64,000 bases of DNA from Neobacillus sp. PS3-40 (GCF_030915485.1 NZ_CP133266.1:2271001-2335000); one strand, 5' to 3'. Counted from the stretch's first letter, positions 1 to 10,403 are shown. Made by a program: numbers and translations. Notes: generated from the letters alone by a model not told the origin.

Positions 1-125
1 CCTAATTTAATTAATCCGTTTGGAATACAGTTATAAACCGAAGTGAAAATACTTTAAAAGTGTGTATTTAGGTTCCACTATTATTCGACACTAATTTTTC
101 TAAAGTGGACAATGTGACTACTTGG

Positions 126-341
126 TTATAAATCTTTGACTTTTTCAAAGATTTGTTTTGCTCGTTTCTCGACTTCTTCATAATTACCAGGTTCAATGCC
201 CGTCGTCAGCACACTTCCAATTCCTGCTGCAAAGCTTTCTTTTTGCAGCCATTCTGCAACATTATCCAGGTTCACCCCTCCTGATGGCATGAGGTTTATA
301 TTTTTTGGCAGCAGTCCTTTAATATTCTCTATGCAGGACTG
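126..341 (-). pseudogene. KDPG aldolase C-terminal remnant (eda-like)
   Basis: The minus strand reads about 71 codons, including N-L-M-P-S-G-G-V-N-L-D-N-V and G-I-G-S-V-L, which resemble the C-terminal phosphate-binding part of 2-keto-3-deoxy-6-phosphogluconate aldolase. The frame opens just after an in-frame TGA at 342-344 and has no start codon, so about two thirds of a normal 210-residue enzyme is missing. It lies directly downstream of gluconokinase, where an aldolase would make sense in a gluconate or Entner-Doudoroff type operon. I see nothing recognisable in bases 1-125. Confidence 0.65.
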
Positions 342-360
342 TCATTTTTTATTAAATGTT

Positions 361-1902
361 TTATTTAACCCATTTTTTTTGAAAGTCAGCAATTTCCCCA
401 TACTCATTTTCCAAAGATCGTGAAACACGGATATAAATGTTGACTAGATCTTGATAAATTTCACTATTTTCTTCAAGCGGCTCATGCTCATGTGTAGAAC
501 CCACTAATTCAGACATGATGGAGAAGTCTTCAATTTCCCCGAGTGCATACATTCCTAAAACCACGGCACCCAGACAAGAGCTTTCAAAGCTCTCAGGTAC
601 CACCACTTTTTGGTTAAAAATATCTGCCATCATTTGGCGCCATAGTTCTGACCTTGCAAATCCCCCCGTAGCCTGAATTTTCTTCGGTACACCAATCATT
701 TCTTGCAAGGCAAGAAGAACGGTATAAAGATTTAAGATCACTCCTTCTAACACTGCTCTAATCATATGCTCCCGTTTGTGATGGAGCCCAAGACCGAAGA
801 ATGAACCTCTGGCGTTGGCATTCCAAAGCGGTGCCCGCTCTCCGGCAAGATATGGAAGAAAAATCAGCCCATCCGAGCCGGGTGAAACGCGGGAGGCGAT
901 TTTTGTCAGCACTTCATATGGATCGATCCCGAGGCGTTTTGCTGTCTCCACTTCTGCAGAAGCGAGTTCATCCCGTACCCACCTGAAGGTCATTCCCCCA
1001 TTATTAACAGGTCCGCCAATAACCCAATGCTTCTCAGTTAATGCATAACAGAAAATTCTGCCTTTATGGTCTGTAACCGGTTTATCCGTAACTGTTCTGA
1101 TTGCACCGCTTGTCCCAATCGTAATAGCGACAACACCCGGGTCGATTGCATTAACCCCGAGATTCGACAACACACCATCACTCGCTCCTACAACAAATGG
1201 TATTTCTGTTGAAATACCCATTTCATTAGCATAATCTTCTTCTATTCCTTTTAAGTAAAAGGTGGTCGAAACAGGCTCCGATAATTGTTCCCTTGAAATT
1301 CCTGCAACCCTTAACGCTTCTTCATCCCATGTCAGATTCTTTAAATTGAACATCCCCATCGCTGAGGCTATAGAGTGGTCGACCACATATTGGCCAAAAA
1401 ATTTATGGAAAATATATTCCTTTATACCTACAAATTTACTAGCCCGAGTGAACACATCAGGATGTTCTGTCCGCAGCCAAGCTATTTTCGCCAGCGGTGA
1501 CATAGGATGAATGGGGGTCCCTGTCCTCATATAGATTGCTAGTCCATTCATTTCATTTTTTATCTTCTCTGCCCATTCCGTTGCCCTGCTGTCAGCCCAA
1601 GTAATACACCCAGTTAGCGGTTTGCCGCATTCATCAACAGCAATAACACTGTGCATAGCTGAACTGAATGATACAAGTGCGAGATCTGCAGATTTAATCC
1701 CGCCTTTTTGTACGGCAACTTTAATTGTTTCTACAACAGCAGCCAATATTTCGTCCGGATTTTGTTCTGCTACTGTAGGAGAGGGGCTATATAGCGAATA
1801 TTCTACATGATGCATGCCTACCACTGTTCCGTCCTTCTTAAATAGAACTGCCTTCGTACTTGTCGTGCCAATATCTACTCCTAAATAATGGCGCTGGTCC
1901 AT
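361..1902 (-). CDS. gntK: Gluconokinase
   Basis: FGGY-family sugar kinase of 513 residues, the same length as B. subtilis GntK, which it closely resembles. It phosphorylates D-gluconate to 6-phosphogluconate in the cytoplasm. The N-terminal ATPase signature D-I-G-T-T-S-T-K lies at about residues 10-17, the second ATP-binding region G-T-S-G-A-I-R is mid-protein, and the G-G-F-A-R-S-E-L-W-R-Q-M segment is typical of the C-terminal FGGY lobe. No gntR, gntP or gntZ is in the window; the only neighbour on its strand downstream is the aldolase remnant, so a once larger gluconate operon may have decayed or may continue off the left edge. Confidence 0.92.
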   Translation of the reverse strand: MDQRHYLGVDIGTTSTKAVLFKKDGTVVGMHHVEYSLYSPSPTVAEQNPDEILAAVVETIKVAVQKGGIKSADLALVSFSSAMHSVIAVDECGKPLTGCITWADSRATEWAEKIKNEMNGLAIYMRTGTPIHPMSPLAKIAWLRTEHPDVFTRASKFVGIKEYIFHKFFGQYVVDHSIASAMGMFNLKNLTWDEEALRVAGISREQLSEPVSTTFYLKGIEEDYANEMGISTEIPFVVGASDGVLSNLGVNAIDPGVVAITIGTSGAIRTVTDKPVTDHKGRIFCYALTEKHWVIGGPVNNGGMTFRWVRDELASAEVETAKRLGIDPYEVLTKIASRVSPGSDGLIFLPYLAGERAPLWNANARGSFFGLGLHHKREHMIRAVLEGVILNLYTVLLALQEMIGVPKKIQATGGFARSELWRQMMADIFNQKVVVPESFESSCLGAVVLGMYALGEIEDFSIMSELVGSTHEHEPLEENSEIYQDLVNIYIRVSRSLENEYGEIADFQKKWVK

Positions 1903-2088
1903 TTAATCGCCTACTTCCAAAGGTTTTTCCTCAAATTTCCCAGTTTAATCAATGGTTGATTAACTGGAATTTCTATTTTCTTAAATCCTTTAAAAAACAA
2001 ATCATAGGAATGATCAATCATTTTGAACAATTCCGATTAGGTGAGAGAACCATCTATTAAAACCGTATTCCAATGAGTTTTATTTAAA
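1903..2088. other. gntK upstream region with an inverted repeat
   Basis: This stretch holds an imperfect inverted repeat at about 1940-1967 (CCAGTT-T-AATCAA, TGG, TTGATTAACTGG), placed some 40-65 bases before the gntK start, so it could be an operator or a hairpin. The minus strand also carries a short frame (ending at about 1918) with protein-like composition but no good start or ribosome site. It may be the tail of a lost gene. I could not identify it. Confidence 0.3.
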
Positions 2089-2249
2089 GGCTGTTTTCGC
2101 ATAGATTGTTGTTTTTCGTACCTAGTCTAAAAACCAGAAATAACAATAGTATCGTGCTCTTTTCTTAAAAACTTCCTACGGTTTTCATCGGTAAACTGGA
2201 ATCCCATTCTAATTTAGTTTCAACTAGCAACAAAGTTTAAGAAAAGAGC

Positions 2250-2250
<1 letters not shown>
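2089..2250. mobile_element. 162-bp MITE, copy 1
   Basis: Non-coding element that recurs at 18883-19045 and 40095-40256. The ends form a terminal inverted repeat of about 10 bases (GGCTGTTTTC and GGCTCTTTTC), and a perfect 8-bp duplication TATTTAAA flanks it at 2081-2088 and 2251-2258. Internal arms can fold into several hairpins, including one pairing GCTCTTTTCTTAAA with the right end. Copy 1 differs from copy 3 at only three positions. The GG-starting ends and 8-bp duplication fit mobilisation by an ISL3-family transposase, which is an inference because no such gene is in the window. Confidence 0.85.
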
Positions 2251-3758
<1,508 letters not shown>

Positions 3759-3917
3759 TCATTCCTTTCTAAACGCATTAAAATAAATGTTAAACAGATT
3801 AAATAGCATAAACTACACATTTTATATTTGTTTAATTCAGAAAGACTATGGATTCAAATACAAATTTCTCCCCTAACTATCATTGCAAGAATTAGTATGG
3901 TGAAAATTAATTTGAAT

Positions 3918-3942
3918 AAAAAAAGCCCAAAATAAGTTGGGC
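3918..3942 (-). terminator. Intrinsic terminator after the lic PTS genes
   Basis: On the minus strand GCCCAA, a six-base loop and TTGGGC are followed by seven T residues. It lies between the PTS IIA gene and the beta-glucosidase gene, so it could cut the amount of glucosidase message or mark a separate promoter at 3753-3910. Confidence 0.75.
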
Positions 3943-3964
3943 AATTCTGGTGGAGGGTTTTGTT

Positions 3965-4285
3965 TCAGGCCTTTTTGATAAGTTTATGCAAATCGATGAT
4001 TTCTCCGGCCAAATCTTTAATGGTCATTGCGTTCATCAAATGGTCTTGTGCATGAACTATAATAAGTGAAAGCTCAAATTTCGCACCGCCTGCTTCCTTT
4101 TGGATTAAGTCAGTTTGAAAATGATGTGCTTCATTAAAAGCAGAATCTGCTTCGGTTAGTTTTGCTTCTGCTTCATCAAAACTACCTTCTTTAGCCTTCT
4201 GCATCGCTTCCATCGCCAAGCTTCTTGCATTCCCTGCATGAAGGATTAATTGAAATGCCAGATTGTAAAGTTCTTCTTTATTCAT
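3965..4285 (-). CDS. licA: PTS lactose/cellobiose-type IIA component
   Basis: Small cytoplasmic phosphocarrier of 106 residues that passes phosphate from HPr to IIB for beta-glucoside or cellobiose uptake. The active-site histidine is in the conserved I-V-H-A-Q-D-H-L-M stretch (about H78). The protein is almost all helix, as expected for the trimeric LacF/CelC fold. The ATG at 4283-4285 is preferred over the upstream TTG because AAAGG stands nine bases before it. It follows licB and licC in the same direction. Confidence 0.9.
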   Translation of the reverse strand: MNKEELYNLAFQLILHAGNARSLAMEAMQKAKEGSFDEAEAKLTEADSAFNEAHHFQTDLIQKEAGGAKFELSLIIVHAQDHLMNAMTIKDLAGEIIDLHKLIKKA

Positions 4286-4494
4286 GATTAACAACCTTTC
4301 AAATGATTTTCCGGGAAGGGAACATTCCCCTCTTCTGTCAATATTGGGTATATATTAAATTCTAGAAGTTTTATAGCATCTCACCAAAGATCATTTTTCC
4401 AATTCTATCAGAAGACGAATGACCTTTATTGTCATATTACATGTAAAGAGACAGGCACTAGTCAAACTAATGCCCACCTCACTTTCCTACGTGA

Positions 4495-5826
4495 TTATAT
4501 TTTTCCTTTACCCGCGTTCATGGCATTTTCTTCTCTCTTCTTCGCGTTATCATATATTTTGAAGAATGGAGTATAAATTAAGAATGAAATAACAATGTTA
4601 ACTAAATTCATGATTGCACCTGAAACATGTCCGCCAGAAGCAAGATATCCTGAGATAATTGGCGGCATTGTCCAAGGGACTGCAATACCTGTAGGTTTTG
4701 CTACCAATCCGATATCCATACCAAGATAAGTTACAATCACGGTAACTATTGAAGTAAGGACGAATGGAATGATCATGATTGGGTTTAACACGATTGGCAA
4801 ACCAAAGATTAATGGCTCGTTAATGTTAAAGATACCAGGAGCAAGTGCCAAACGACCAAGACTTTTCATTTGTTGAGATTTAGCAAACAATACCATTGAA
4901 AGAACTAAACCAAATGTTACACCCGTTCCACCGATGTGGATGAAGTTATCCCAGAATTGTTGTGTAACAATGTGTGGTAGAGGTTGACCAGCTTGATATG
5001 CTGTCATATTGTCACCCATAGCACCAAACCAAATTGGTTCCATTACACTTTTAACGATGTTTGTACCGTGTAATCCAGTAGACCATAATATAGTTACGAA
5101 TAATTCAGCAACAATGGATCCTCCAAGAGTAAGACCTACCATTTTTAGCGGGTCACCTAGAAGGGTCGTAACTAAGCCGTTGATACTTTCATAAGGGGTC
5201 AATTCAACAAGTAAACGTATTACCCAAACCACAAGAAGAACAATAAATCCTGGAATTAAAGCTGCAAATGATTTACCAACATTTGGCGGTACGCCTGCTG
5301 GCATTTTAATAACAATATCTTTTTTGACGACCCAACGATAAATTTCCGTTGCTAGTATTCCAATAAGCAATGCAACGAATAAACCTTTACTGCTTAAGAA
5401 AGCCTTTGAAATAGCACCGGTTACCATAACTCCTGCTTTAGCTCCAGCTGGAGTAAATAAGAAATTAAATGGTGTTGTTAATATGAAAGCAGCAACTGAA
5501 ATAGTACCCGCACTCATCGCGTCAAGCTTATAGCTTTCTGCTAATCGGTAAGCCACCGCGAATGCTGCAATAATTGACATGATATTGAAAGTTGCATCTA
5601 CTGGATAACTTAATTTAGCGGCCCAGTTTGGACCAAAAATAGAAGTCATCCAATCAGCATAACCTGGAATTGGCAAGTTAGCCAGGATCAAGAAAAATGA
5701 ACCAATGATAATGAATGGCATAGTGGCAATGAGGCCATCACGAAGAGCCATTAAGTGCCTTTGCGCACCAATCTTTGCTGCAACAGGCATGACTTTCTCT
5801 TCTAGTAGTCTGTTGAATTTACCCAT
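4495..5826 (-). CDS. licC: PTS cellobiose/beta-glucoside IIC permease
   Basis: Membrane permease of 443 residues from the lactose/cellobiose PTS family. It carries the beta-glucoside across the membrane while the partner IIB protein phosphorylates it. About ten hydrophobic segments are visible. The N-terminal R-D-G-L-I-A-T-M-P-F and the central W-S-T-G-L-H-G and I-F-N-I-N-E-P-L-I-F-G-L-P motifs are characteristic of CelB/LicC. A ribosome site AAGGAG sits before the ATG. The gene starts 20 bases after licB, so the two are cotranscribed. A 209-base gap to licA holds no gene. Confidence 0.93.
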   Translation of the reverse strand: MGKFNRLLEEKVMPVAAKIGAQRHLMALRDGLIATMPFIIIGSFFLILANLPIPGYADWMTSIFGPNWAAKLSYPVDATFNIMSIIAAFAVAYRLAESYKLDAMSAGTISVAAFILTTPFNFLFTPAGAKAGVMVTGAISKAFLSSKGLFVALLIGILATEIYRWVVKKDIVIKMPAGVPPNVGKSFAALIPGFIVLLVVWVIRLLVELTPYESINGLVTTLLGDPLKMVGLTLGGSIVAELFVTILWSTGLHGTNIVKSVMEPIWFGAMGDNMTAYQAGQPLPHIVTQQFWDNFIHIGGTGVTFGLVLSMVLFAKSQQMKSLGRLALAPGIFNINEPLIFGLPIVLNPIMIIPFVLTSIVTVIVTYLGMDIGLVAKPTGIAVPWTMPPIISGYLASGGHVSGAIMNLVNIVISFLIYTPFFKIYDNAKKREENAMNAGKGKI

Positions 5827-5846
5827 CTTCTTTTTCTCCTTTTTTA

Positions 5847-6155
5847 TTATTTATTATTTACCATATTTATAGCTGCTTTTAGAACTTCTTCTCCATTACA
5901 CATTCCGTAGTGGACTTGATTGATTGCATCCACTGGAATGCCTTTTTCTTCACCTAACTTTTTCAAATTTGAAAGCAAGTATCTAACTTGCGGTCCTAAA
6001 AGAAGGACATCAGCATTGTCAATGTGTTGATTGACTTGATTAGCTGGAACCGCCCAAATTTTCCCTTCTAAACCTTGTTCTTGGGCTGATTTTTCCATTT
6101 TGGTCACTAGCAAGCTTGTACTCATTCCTGCTGCACAACATAATAAAATATTCAT
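5847..6155 (-). CDS. licB: PTS cellobiose/beta-glucoside IIB component
   Basis: Cytoplasmic phosphotransferase of 102 residues. The phosphorylated cysteine is in the N-terminal [12 protein letters not shown] loop (about C7), followed by the G-P-Q-V-R-Y segment typical of the family. It takes phosphate from licA and hands it to the sugar bound by licC. It is the first gene of the operon, downstream of a promoter region with a cre-like site and a long palindrome. Confidence 0.93.
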   Translation of the reverse strand: MNILLCCAAGMSTSLLVTKMEKSAQEQGLEGKIWAVPANQVNQHIDNADVLLLGPQVRYLLSNLKKLGEEKGIPVDAINQVHYGMCNGEEVLKAAINMVNNK

Positions 6156-6263
6156 CTTTTATTCCTCCTATTATCATCAATAGTTATTTTTTTAAAAAAT
6201 TTGCCAATTAATCTAAACTGTTTAATTTGACAACTGTTTTAAGAGTGCTTTAATCACCTTGCT

Positions 6264-6293
6264 CTTATAGTTTATGTTGAAAGCGTTTAATTT
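6264..6293 (-). promoter_or_regulatory. Candidate lic promoter overlapped by a cre-like site
   Basis: The minus strand has a TATAAG -10 candidate (6264-6269) and a TTAAAC -35 candidate (6285-6290) with a rather short 15-base spacer. A TTGAAAGCGTTTAATT element at 6278-6293 on the plus strand matches the catabolite-repression cre pattern with two mismatches and would cover the -35. Carbon catabolite control by CcpA is therefore an inference. Confidence 0.4.
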
Positions 6294-6303
6294 TACAGAA
6301 ACG

Positions 6304-6329
6304 ATTTTTCCGTTACGTAACGGAAAAAT
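6304..6329. promoter_or_regulatory. 26-bp perfect palindrome, candidate LicR operator
   Basis: The half-site ATTTTTCCGTTAC is followed at once by its exact reverse complement. It lies about 14 bases upstream of the candidate -35 of licB, where an activator would bind. LicR-type activators act on such sites in B. subtilis, so this is the best operator candidate, but no binding is shown by sequence alone. Confidence 0.5.
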
Positions 6330-6395
6330 GGATGGATACTTAAAATAAAGTTTTTGATATGTAAATTATCAGCAGGTAATATACCCATAAACTAA

Positions 6396-6425
6396 AAGGG
6401 GGTAGCCCTTTTGGGATACCCTCAT
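6396..6425 (-). terminator. Probable licR terminator
   Basis: On the minus strand GGGTATCCC, a short A-rich loop and GGGCTACCC form a stem followed by CCTTTT. It lies 120 bases after the licR stop and before the lic promoter region. Confidence 0.5.
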
Positions 6426-6543
6426 ATTCCCTATTAAATTTGTTCTCCATTAGTAGCAATCAATCGTCTTGTTATTGATCCATATCAGCCTTTTTTCCAT
6501 TGTAAAGATACATATCTTCCGTTAATGTTTCAGTTCAGTTCAG

Positions 6544-8475
6544 TTAAGTACCATTTAAAATCCTTATAATCTCTTCAGCAGTCTTACTCTTTAGTATTTT
6601 TTTGACTGTTGCACTGTTTTCAATTAATGCCAAGAGCCTTTTAAACATGCTTTCCAGATCATCATTATTAGGTACCTTTCTTATATTTAACAAACAGATA
6701 AATTGAACCAAATGTTTATCAGTCCATTCGATGGGCTTCTTTAATGTGCATATAGTCCAAAATATTTCCTCTGTCTCCGGTGAAAGTGGATGAGGGATGG
6801 CCACAAGATTTCCAAAGCTGGTTGGAGCGAGCGACTCCCTTTCCAACACTGCATTTACGTAATCTTTGGAGACAAGCTTTTGTTTGTATAATTCTTCGCA
6901 TAAAAAACGGATAACGCTTTCTTTATCCTCAAAGTCTTTGTGAATAAAAACTCTTGATTCATCTAAATAGCTCGGTTCCTCATTCTTTTTTACAGGTGAT
7001 AAACCTTCCCTGATATTTTCAATATCTTCTTCTCCTAAAAATGTGTTAACCACTTGTACTGGAACGACTATATCTTCTTTTATTGGAATCGTACTAATAA
7101 TAAAATCAATAGAGGATAGGTCGTATTCTTTTAATTGATAATAATTGGTTGAAGCCACAATATCGATTTCATCTTTAAATACATTTTGCAAACGATAATA
7201 CAATAGTCTTGCACTTCCAACACCAGAAGCACACACTACAATCACCCGTTTTGGCCTTTTCTGCCTTGTCTTCATTCTTTCTAATGCCACGCCTATGTGC
7301 AATGCAATATAAGCAATCTCGTGTTCTCCTACCTCAATCTCCAAATATTCCTCGATGCATCTGCTGGCAATGGCTGCACCCTCAAAGGCGCTAGGATATT
7401 TCCTTTTAATTTCGTTTAATAATGGATTGCGAATGTTCAAGTTATAGCGCAACCGGTTCATTGCTGGCCGAATATGCAAAGTCAGCGATTGAATGAATTC
7501 TTCATCGTCATGAAAATCCCAATTTAATTCGGTTTTCAATCTCTCCAGCATGGAATGAATGATGCTGCCTAACTCATCAAATTGACTAAATTCTTTCAAC
7601 GTATTCTTATGAATTAATTTTGTCCCCAACAAGTGGACAATAATATAATTAATTTCACATTGCGGGAATTTAAAGTTCGTAAACGCCTCAACTTCTTTTA
7701 CAATTTCATTGGCAACAATTTTTTCAAAGGGATATTGTCCTGTTAAATCGTGTTCGAGGTTTTCAATGACAAAACCTTCTTTGATTCTCTTACACCCAAT
7801 TGTAATATGGGTAGCCAAATTTTCGAGTGCAATGTCAGATATCTCAATTTTGTATTCATTCACTTTTTTTATGATGATTTCTTTTATCTTTTCAAACAGT
7901 TTTTCGTCCAAAACTTGAAAAGAATTACTTTCAATGATTAAGTTGCTTTTTCGGCTTAAAATATAATTTGATAAACATAGCCGTTTCATATATTCATCGC
8001 CATCAACTTGCGCACCATAATGCGGTCTGGTAACTAACTTCAATTGATAACTTTCCAATATTTCACGGACAATTTTTAAGTCATTTTGAACCTTAGGCTT
8101 GGAAACAAATAGATCCTCCTCAAGACTTTCTATTTTGATTGGTTCCTTTTCTAATAAGAATCGTTTTAATATATACAAAACCCGATTTTCCTGTTCGGAA
8201 AAATCTGATTTATTTTTATCTATTGCTTCATTCGCATTAGAACTATACTCCTTTTCAAACACTTCATAATCCTTTATATCTAATAGATATCCTTTTCCTC
8301 GAACCGACTTAATGATAATTCCTAACGAGGAGGAGCATTGTGATTGAAGTTCTTTAATCTCGTTGCGAATGGTTCTGTCACTGACACCAAGTTCTTTTGC
8401 AATCCAATCAGCTGTAACAGGTTCTTTTGCCTTCATTAAAGACAACACGATGTCTTTTTGTCGTTTCGAAACCAC
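6544..8475 (-). CDS. licR: PRD-containing transcriptional activator of beta-glucoside genes
   Basis: Multidomain regulator of 643 residues (B. subtilis LicR is about 641). Order: two N-terminal helix-turn-helix segments, the first with A-K-E-L-G-V-S-D-R-T-I-R-N-E-I-K-E-L, two PTS-regulation domains with conserved histidines, a IIB-like domain with V-V-C-A-S-G-V-G-S-A-R-L-L, and a C-terminal IIA-like domain with A-I-P-H-P. HPr and the lic PTS phosphorylate such proteins to match activity to sugar supply. The GTG start is supported by AGGAGG eight bases upstream. It is transcribed toward licBCA, whose promoter carries the 6304-6329 palindrome. Confidence 0.88.
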   Translation of the reverse strand: MVSKRQKDIVLSLMKAKEPVTADWIAKELGVSDRTIRNEIKELQSQCSSSLGIIIKSVRGKGYLLDIKDYEVFEKEYSSNANEAIDKNKSDFSEQENRVLYILKRFLLEKEPIKIESLEEDLFVSKPKVQNDLKIVREILESYQLKLVTRPHYGAQVDGDEYMKRLCLSNYILSRKSNLIIESNSFQVLDEKLFEKIKEIIIKKVNEYKIEISDIALENLATHITIGCKRIKEGFVIENLEHDLTGQYPFEKIVANEIVKEVEAFTNFKFPQCEINYIIVHLLGTKLIHKNTLKEFSQFDELGSIIHSMLERLKTELNWDFHDDEEFIQSLTLHIRPAMNRLRYNLNIRNPLLNEIKRKYPSAFEGAAIASRCIEEYLEIEVGEHEIAYIALHIGVALERMKTRQKRPKRVIVVCASGVGSARLLYYRLQNVFKDEIDIVASTNYYQLKEYDLSSIDFIISTIPIKEDIVVPVQVVNTFLGEEDIENIREGLSPVKKNEEPSYLDESRVFIHKDFEDKESVIRFLCEELYKQKLVSKDYVNAVLERESLAPTSFGNLVAIPHPLSPETEEIFWTICTLKKPIEWTDKHLVQFICLLNIRKVPNNDDLESMFKRLLALIENSATVKKILKSKTAEEIIRILNGT

Positions 8476-8854
8476 TTTTCTATCCTCCTTTTTTTATGCT
8501 CTTTTCTTAATTGATTCATCCTACCTTATTTTTTCTTCACATGGGACGTTCTGTCAAGGGCAAGCGGAGCGAGGGCTTGCCTGTACCCTTGATAGGTTCT
8601 CTCCTAAGAAGTATCCTCCCTTAAGGATGAATTACTTTAAAGCCATAAACGAAGGCTGGGGGTTAATAGCTACGCGCAAGGGCTTTTCCTTTGCCTTCCA
8701 TGCTAATTTAGATGTTTTTATCCAGAATTGATTCGGTATATTATACTTTAAACCCAATTTATAAATTTTTTTAAGTTATTAACTTCAGACTAATGGATTA
8801 ATATAAAAAAGCCAATTCTAGAATAAAAACTCTTGAATTGGCTTTCTTCGATAT
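8476..8854. other. Gap between licR and the cassette array
   Basis: Bases 8536-8732 are richer in G and C than the surroundings and contain a long imperfect hairpin (GTCAAGGGCAAGC near 8556 against the segment ending CCCTTGAT near 8600). A 34-codon plus-strand frame starting at about 8623 ends in F-H-A-N-L-D-V-F-I-Q-N. It may be debris of an insertion element, but I cannot name it. A terminator occupies 8809-8846. Confidence 0.35.
8809..8846 (-). terminator. Terminator on the outer side of the array, likely the original rlmH terminator
   Basis: On the minus strand AAGCCAATTC and GAATTGGCTT pair, followed by TTTTTT. It sits eight bases beyond the leftmost rlmH-end repeat. It can serve the permease gene now, and would sit just after rlmH if the whole array were removed. 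Confidence 0.75.
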
Positions 8855-8886
8855 AAAAACCTCATTTACCTATGGTAAGGTTCACC
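8855..8886 (-). repeat. att-like repeat E (outermost rlmH 3' end copy)
   Basis: On the minus strand it reads GGTGAACCTTACCATAGGTA then AATGAGGTTTTT, the same as the rlmH end except that AAG (Lys) is AGG (Arg). It still encodes G-E-P-Y-H-R-stop. It marks the chromosomal edge of the array. Confidence 0.85.
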
Positions 8887-8964
8887 ACACCTGTTTAAGC
8901 GGCGGTTTTCCAATGGACCATACTTATATTAGCATAGTGGGAGTAAAGCACAATTGTTGTTAAT

Positions 8965-10329
8965 CTATGCTGATAATTTTATATTTTTTTCTTTTTTTCT
9001 TCTATAAGCGTGCAAAGCAAATAATAGAATAAACCATAGGGGTGTCAACAAAAGGGCAGGCCTTGTAGCTTCAGCAAACAGCATAATAATAAGAATGACA
9101 ACAAACAACGTTAGGACAGCATAGTTAATAAATGGTGTAAATGGTGCTTTGAATTTTGATTTTGCCTGTAAGTCCTGACGTGTTTTCTTATACCTTAAAT
9201 GACAAATTAGAATGACACCCCAAACCCAAATAAAACAAATAGCACTAATGGTTGTTACAATTCCAAAAGCTTGTTCCGGAATAAGTTTGCTCAAAAGAGC
9301 TCCCCCTGATAGAACAAGAGTAGATATCAGTAACGCGTTTCCTGGTACATGATTTTTATTCAATTTTGCAAAATTAGATGGCCCCTGGTTATTATTGCTT
9401 AAATTATATAAGATTCGGCTTGTTGAAAACATCCCACTGTTACAAGCAGAAGCAGCGGAAGTTAAGACGACAAAATTAATAATTCCTGCTGCAATTGGAA
9501 TCCCCACTAAACTAAACGTTTTGACAAAAGGGCTTTCAGCTGCATTTAGTTCCGTCCAAGGGTTGATGCATAAAAGGATGATCAGCGCACCCACGTAGAA
9601 AAAGAGAATTCTTAAAGGAATTTTATTTATTGCCGATGGGATGTTTTTTTCTGGATTGGATGTTTCAGCTGCCGATACACCTACCAATTCCACACCCACA
9701 AATGCAAATACAACCATTTGAAATGAAAGTAAGAAACCCGAAATTCCATTTGGAAAAAGTCCGCCATGAACCCAAAGGTTTTTAAAAGAAACTGTCCCTG
9801 AATTTGTCTTAAATCCAATTACTAGCAAAATGACCCCAATACCGATTAATGCAAGTATGGTTATTACCTTTACTAAAGCAAACCAGAATTCCAATTCTCC
9901 AAAAACTTTTACAGTTAATAGATTAAGTCCTAATAAAATGATCAAGCAGATAATTGCAGGTATCCATTGCTGGATATGGAACCAATATCGTACATATACA
10001 CCAACAGCAATAACATCAGCCATTGCAGTCATAATCCAACAAAACCAATATGTCCATCCGGTTACAAACGCTGCACGTGGCCCAAGATAGTCTTCCGCAA
10101 TGTCTGTAAAAGATTGATAGCCCGCTTTAGACAGCAAGAGTTCCCCCAGAGCCCTCATAACGAAAAAACAGGCGGTACCTACAATTAAATAAGCTAGTAT
10201 GATGGATGGTCCCGCCAGCTGTATGGCTTTACCGGACCCTAAGAATAATCCGGTACCTATGGTTCCGCCAATTGCAATTAGTTGAACGTGCCTATTTGCT
10301 AAATCCCTCTTTAATTCTTGCTTTGCCAA
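8965..10329 (-). CDS. Amino acid permease, probable glycine/alanine/serine transporter (CycA family)
   Basis: Amino acid-polyamine-organocation permease of 454 residues with about 12 membrane segments. The N-terminal motif A-I-G-G-T-I-G-T-G-L-F-L-G-S-G and the following A-G-P-S are the substrate-binding first helix of the family. Similarity is highest to D-serine/D-alanine/glycine transporters, and a glycine riboswitch in the leader makes glycine the best guess for substrate. A TTG start is supported by GGGGG eight bases upstream. The gene sits alone in its cassette; its message probably ends at 8809-8846, beyond the outer repeat. Confidence 0.85.
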   Translation of the reverse strand: MAKQELKRDLANRHVQLIAIGGTIGTGLFLGSGKAIQLAGPSIILAYLIVGTACFFVMRALGELLLSKAGYQSFTDIAEDYLGPRAAFVTGWTYWFCWIMTAMADVIAVGVYVRYWFHIQQWIPAIICLIILLGLNLLTVKVFGELEFWFALVKVITILALIGIGVILLVIGFKTNSGTVSFKNLWVHGGLFPNGISGFLLSFQMVVFAFVGVELVGVSAAETSNPEKNIPSAINKIPLRILFFYVGALIILLCINPWTELNAAESPFVKTFSLVGIPIAAGIINFVVLTSAASACNSGMFSTSRILYNLSNNNQGPSNFAKLNKNHVPGNALLISTLVLSGGALLSKLIPEQAFGIVTTISAICFIWVWGVILICHLRYKKTRQDLQAKSKFKAPFTPFINYAVLTLFVVILIIMLFAEATRPALLLTPLWFILLFALHAYRRKKEKNIKLSA

Positions 10330-10373
10330 TCTTATTTCCCCCTAAATGAATTATGTAATAATTTAAAACCAAT

Positions 10374-10403
10374 AAAAAAAGAGATTGGATAGTCTCCAAT
10401 CTC
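10374..10403 (-). terminator. Riboswitch-controlled terminator
   Basis: The minus strand shows GAGATTGGA, a five-base loop, TCCAATCTC and seven T residues, about 45 bases before the permease start. Its 5' arm GAGATTG can instead pair with CAATCTC inside the glycine aptamer (10492-10498). Confidence 0.85.

Noticed and set aside
268..280. GGTTCACC match near the left end
   Set aside because: It lies in the aldolase remnant reading frame and lacks the TTATGGTA part of the att core.
4303..4316. ATTTTCCGGGAAGG as a Noc site before licA
   Set aside because: Three mismatches to the consensus, in a leader region; too weak.
6528..6548. CAGTT tandem repeats at the licR end
   Set aside because: Only three short units; not distinguishable from chance in an AT-rich gap.
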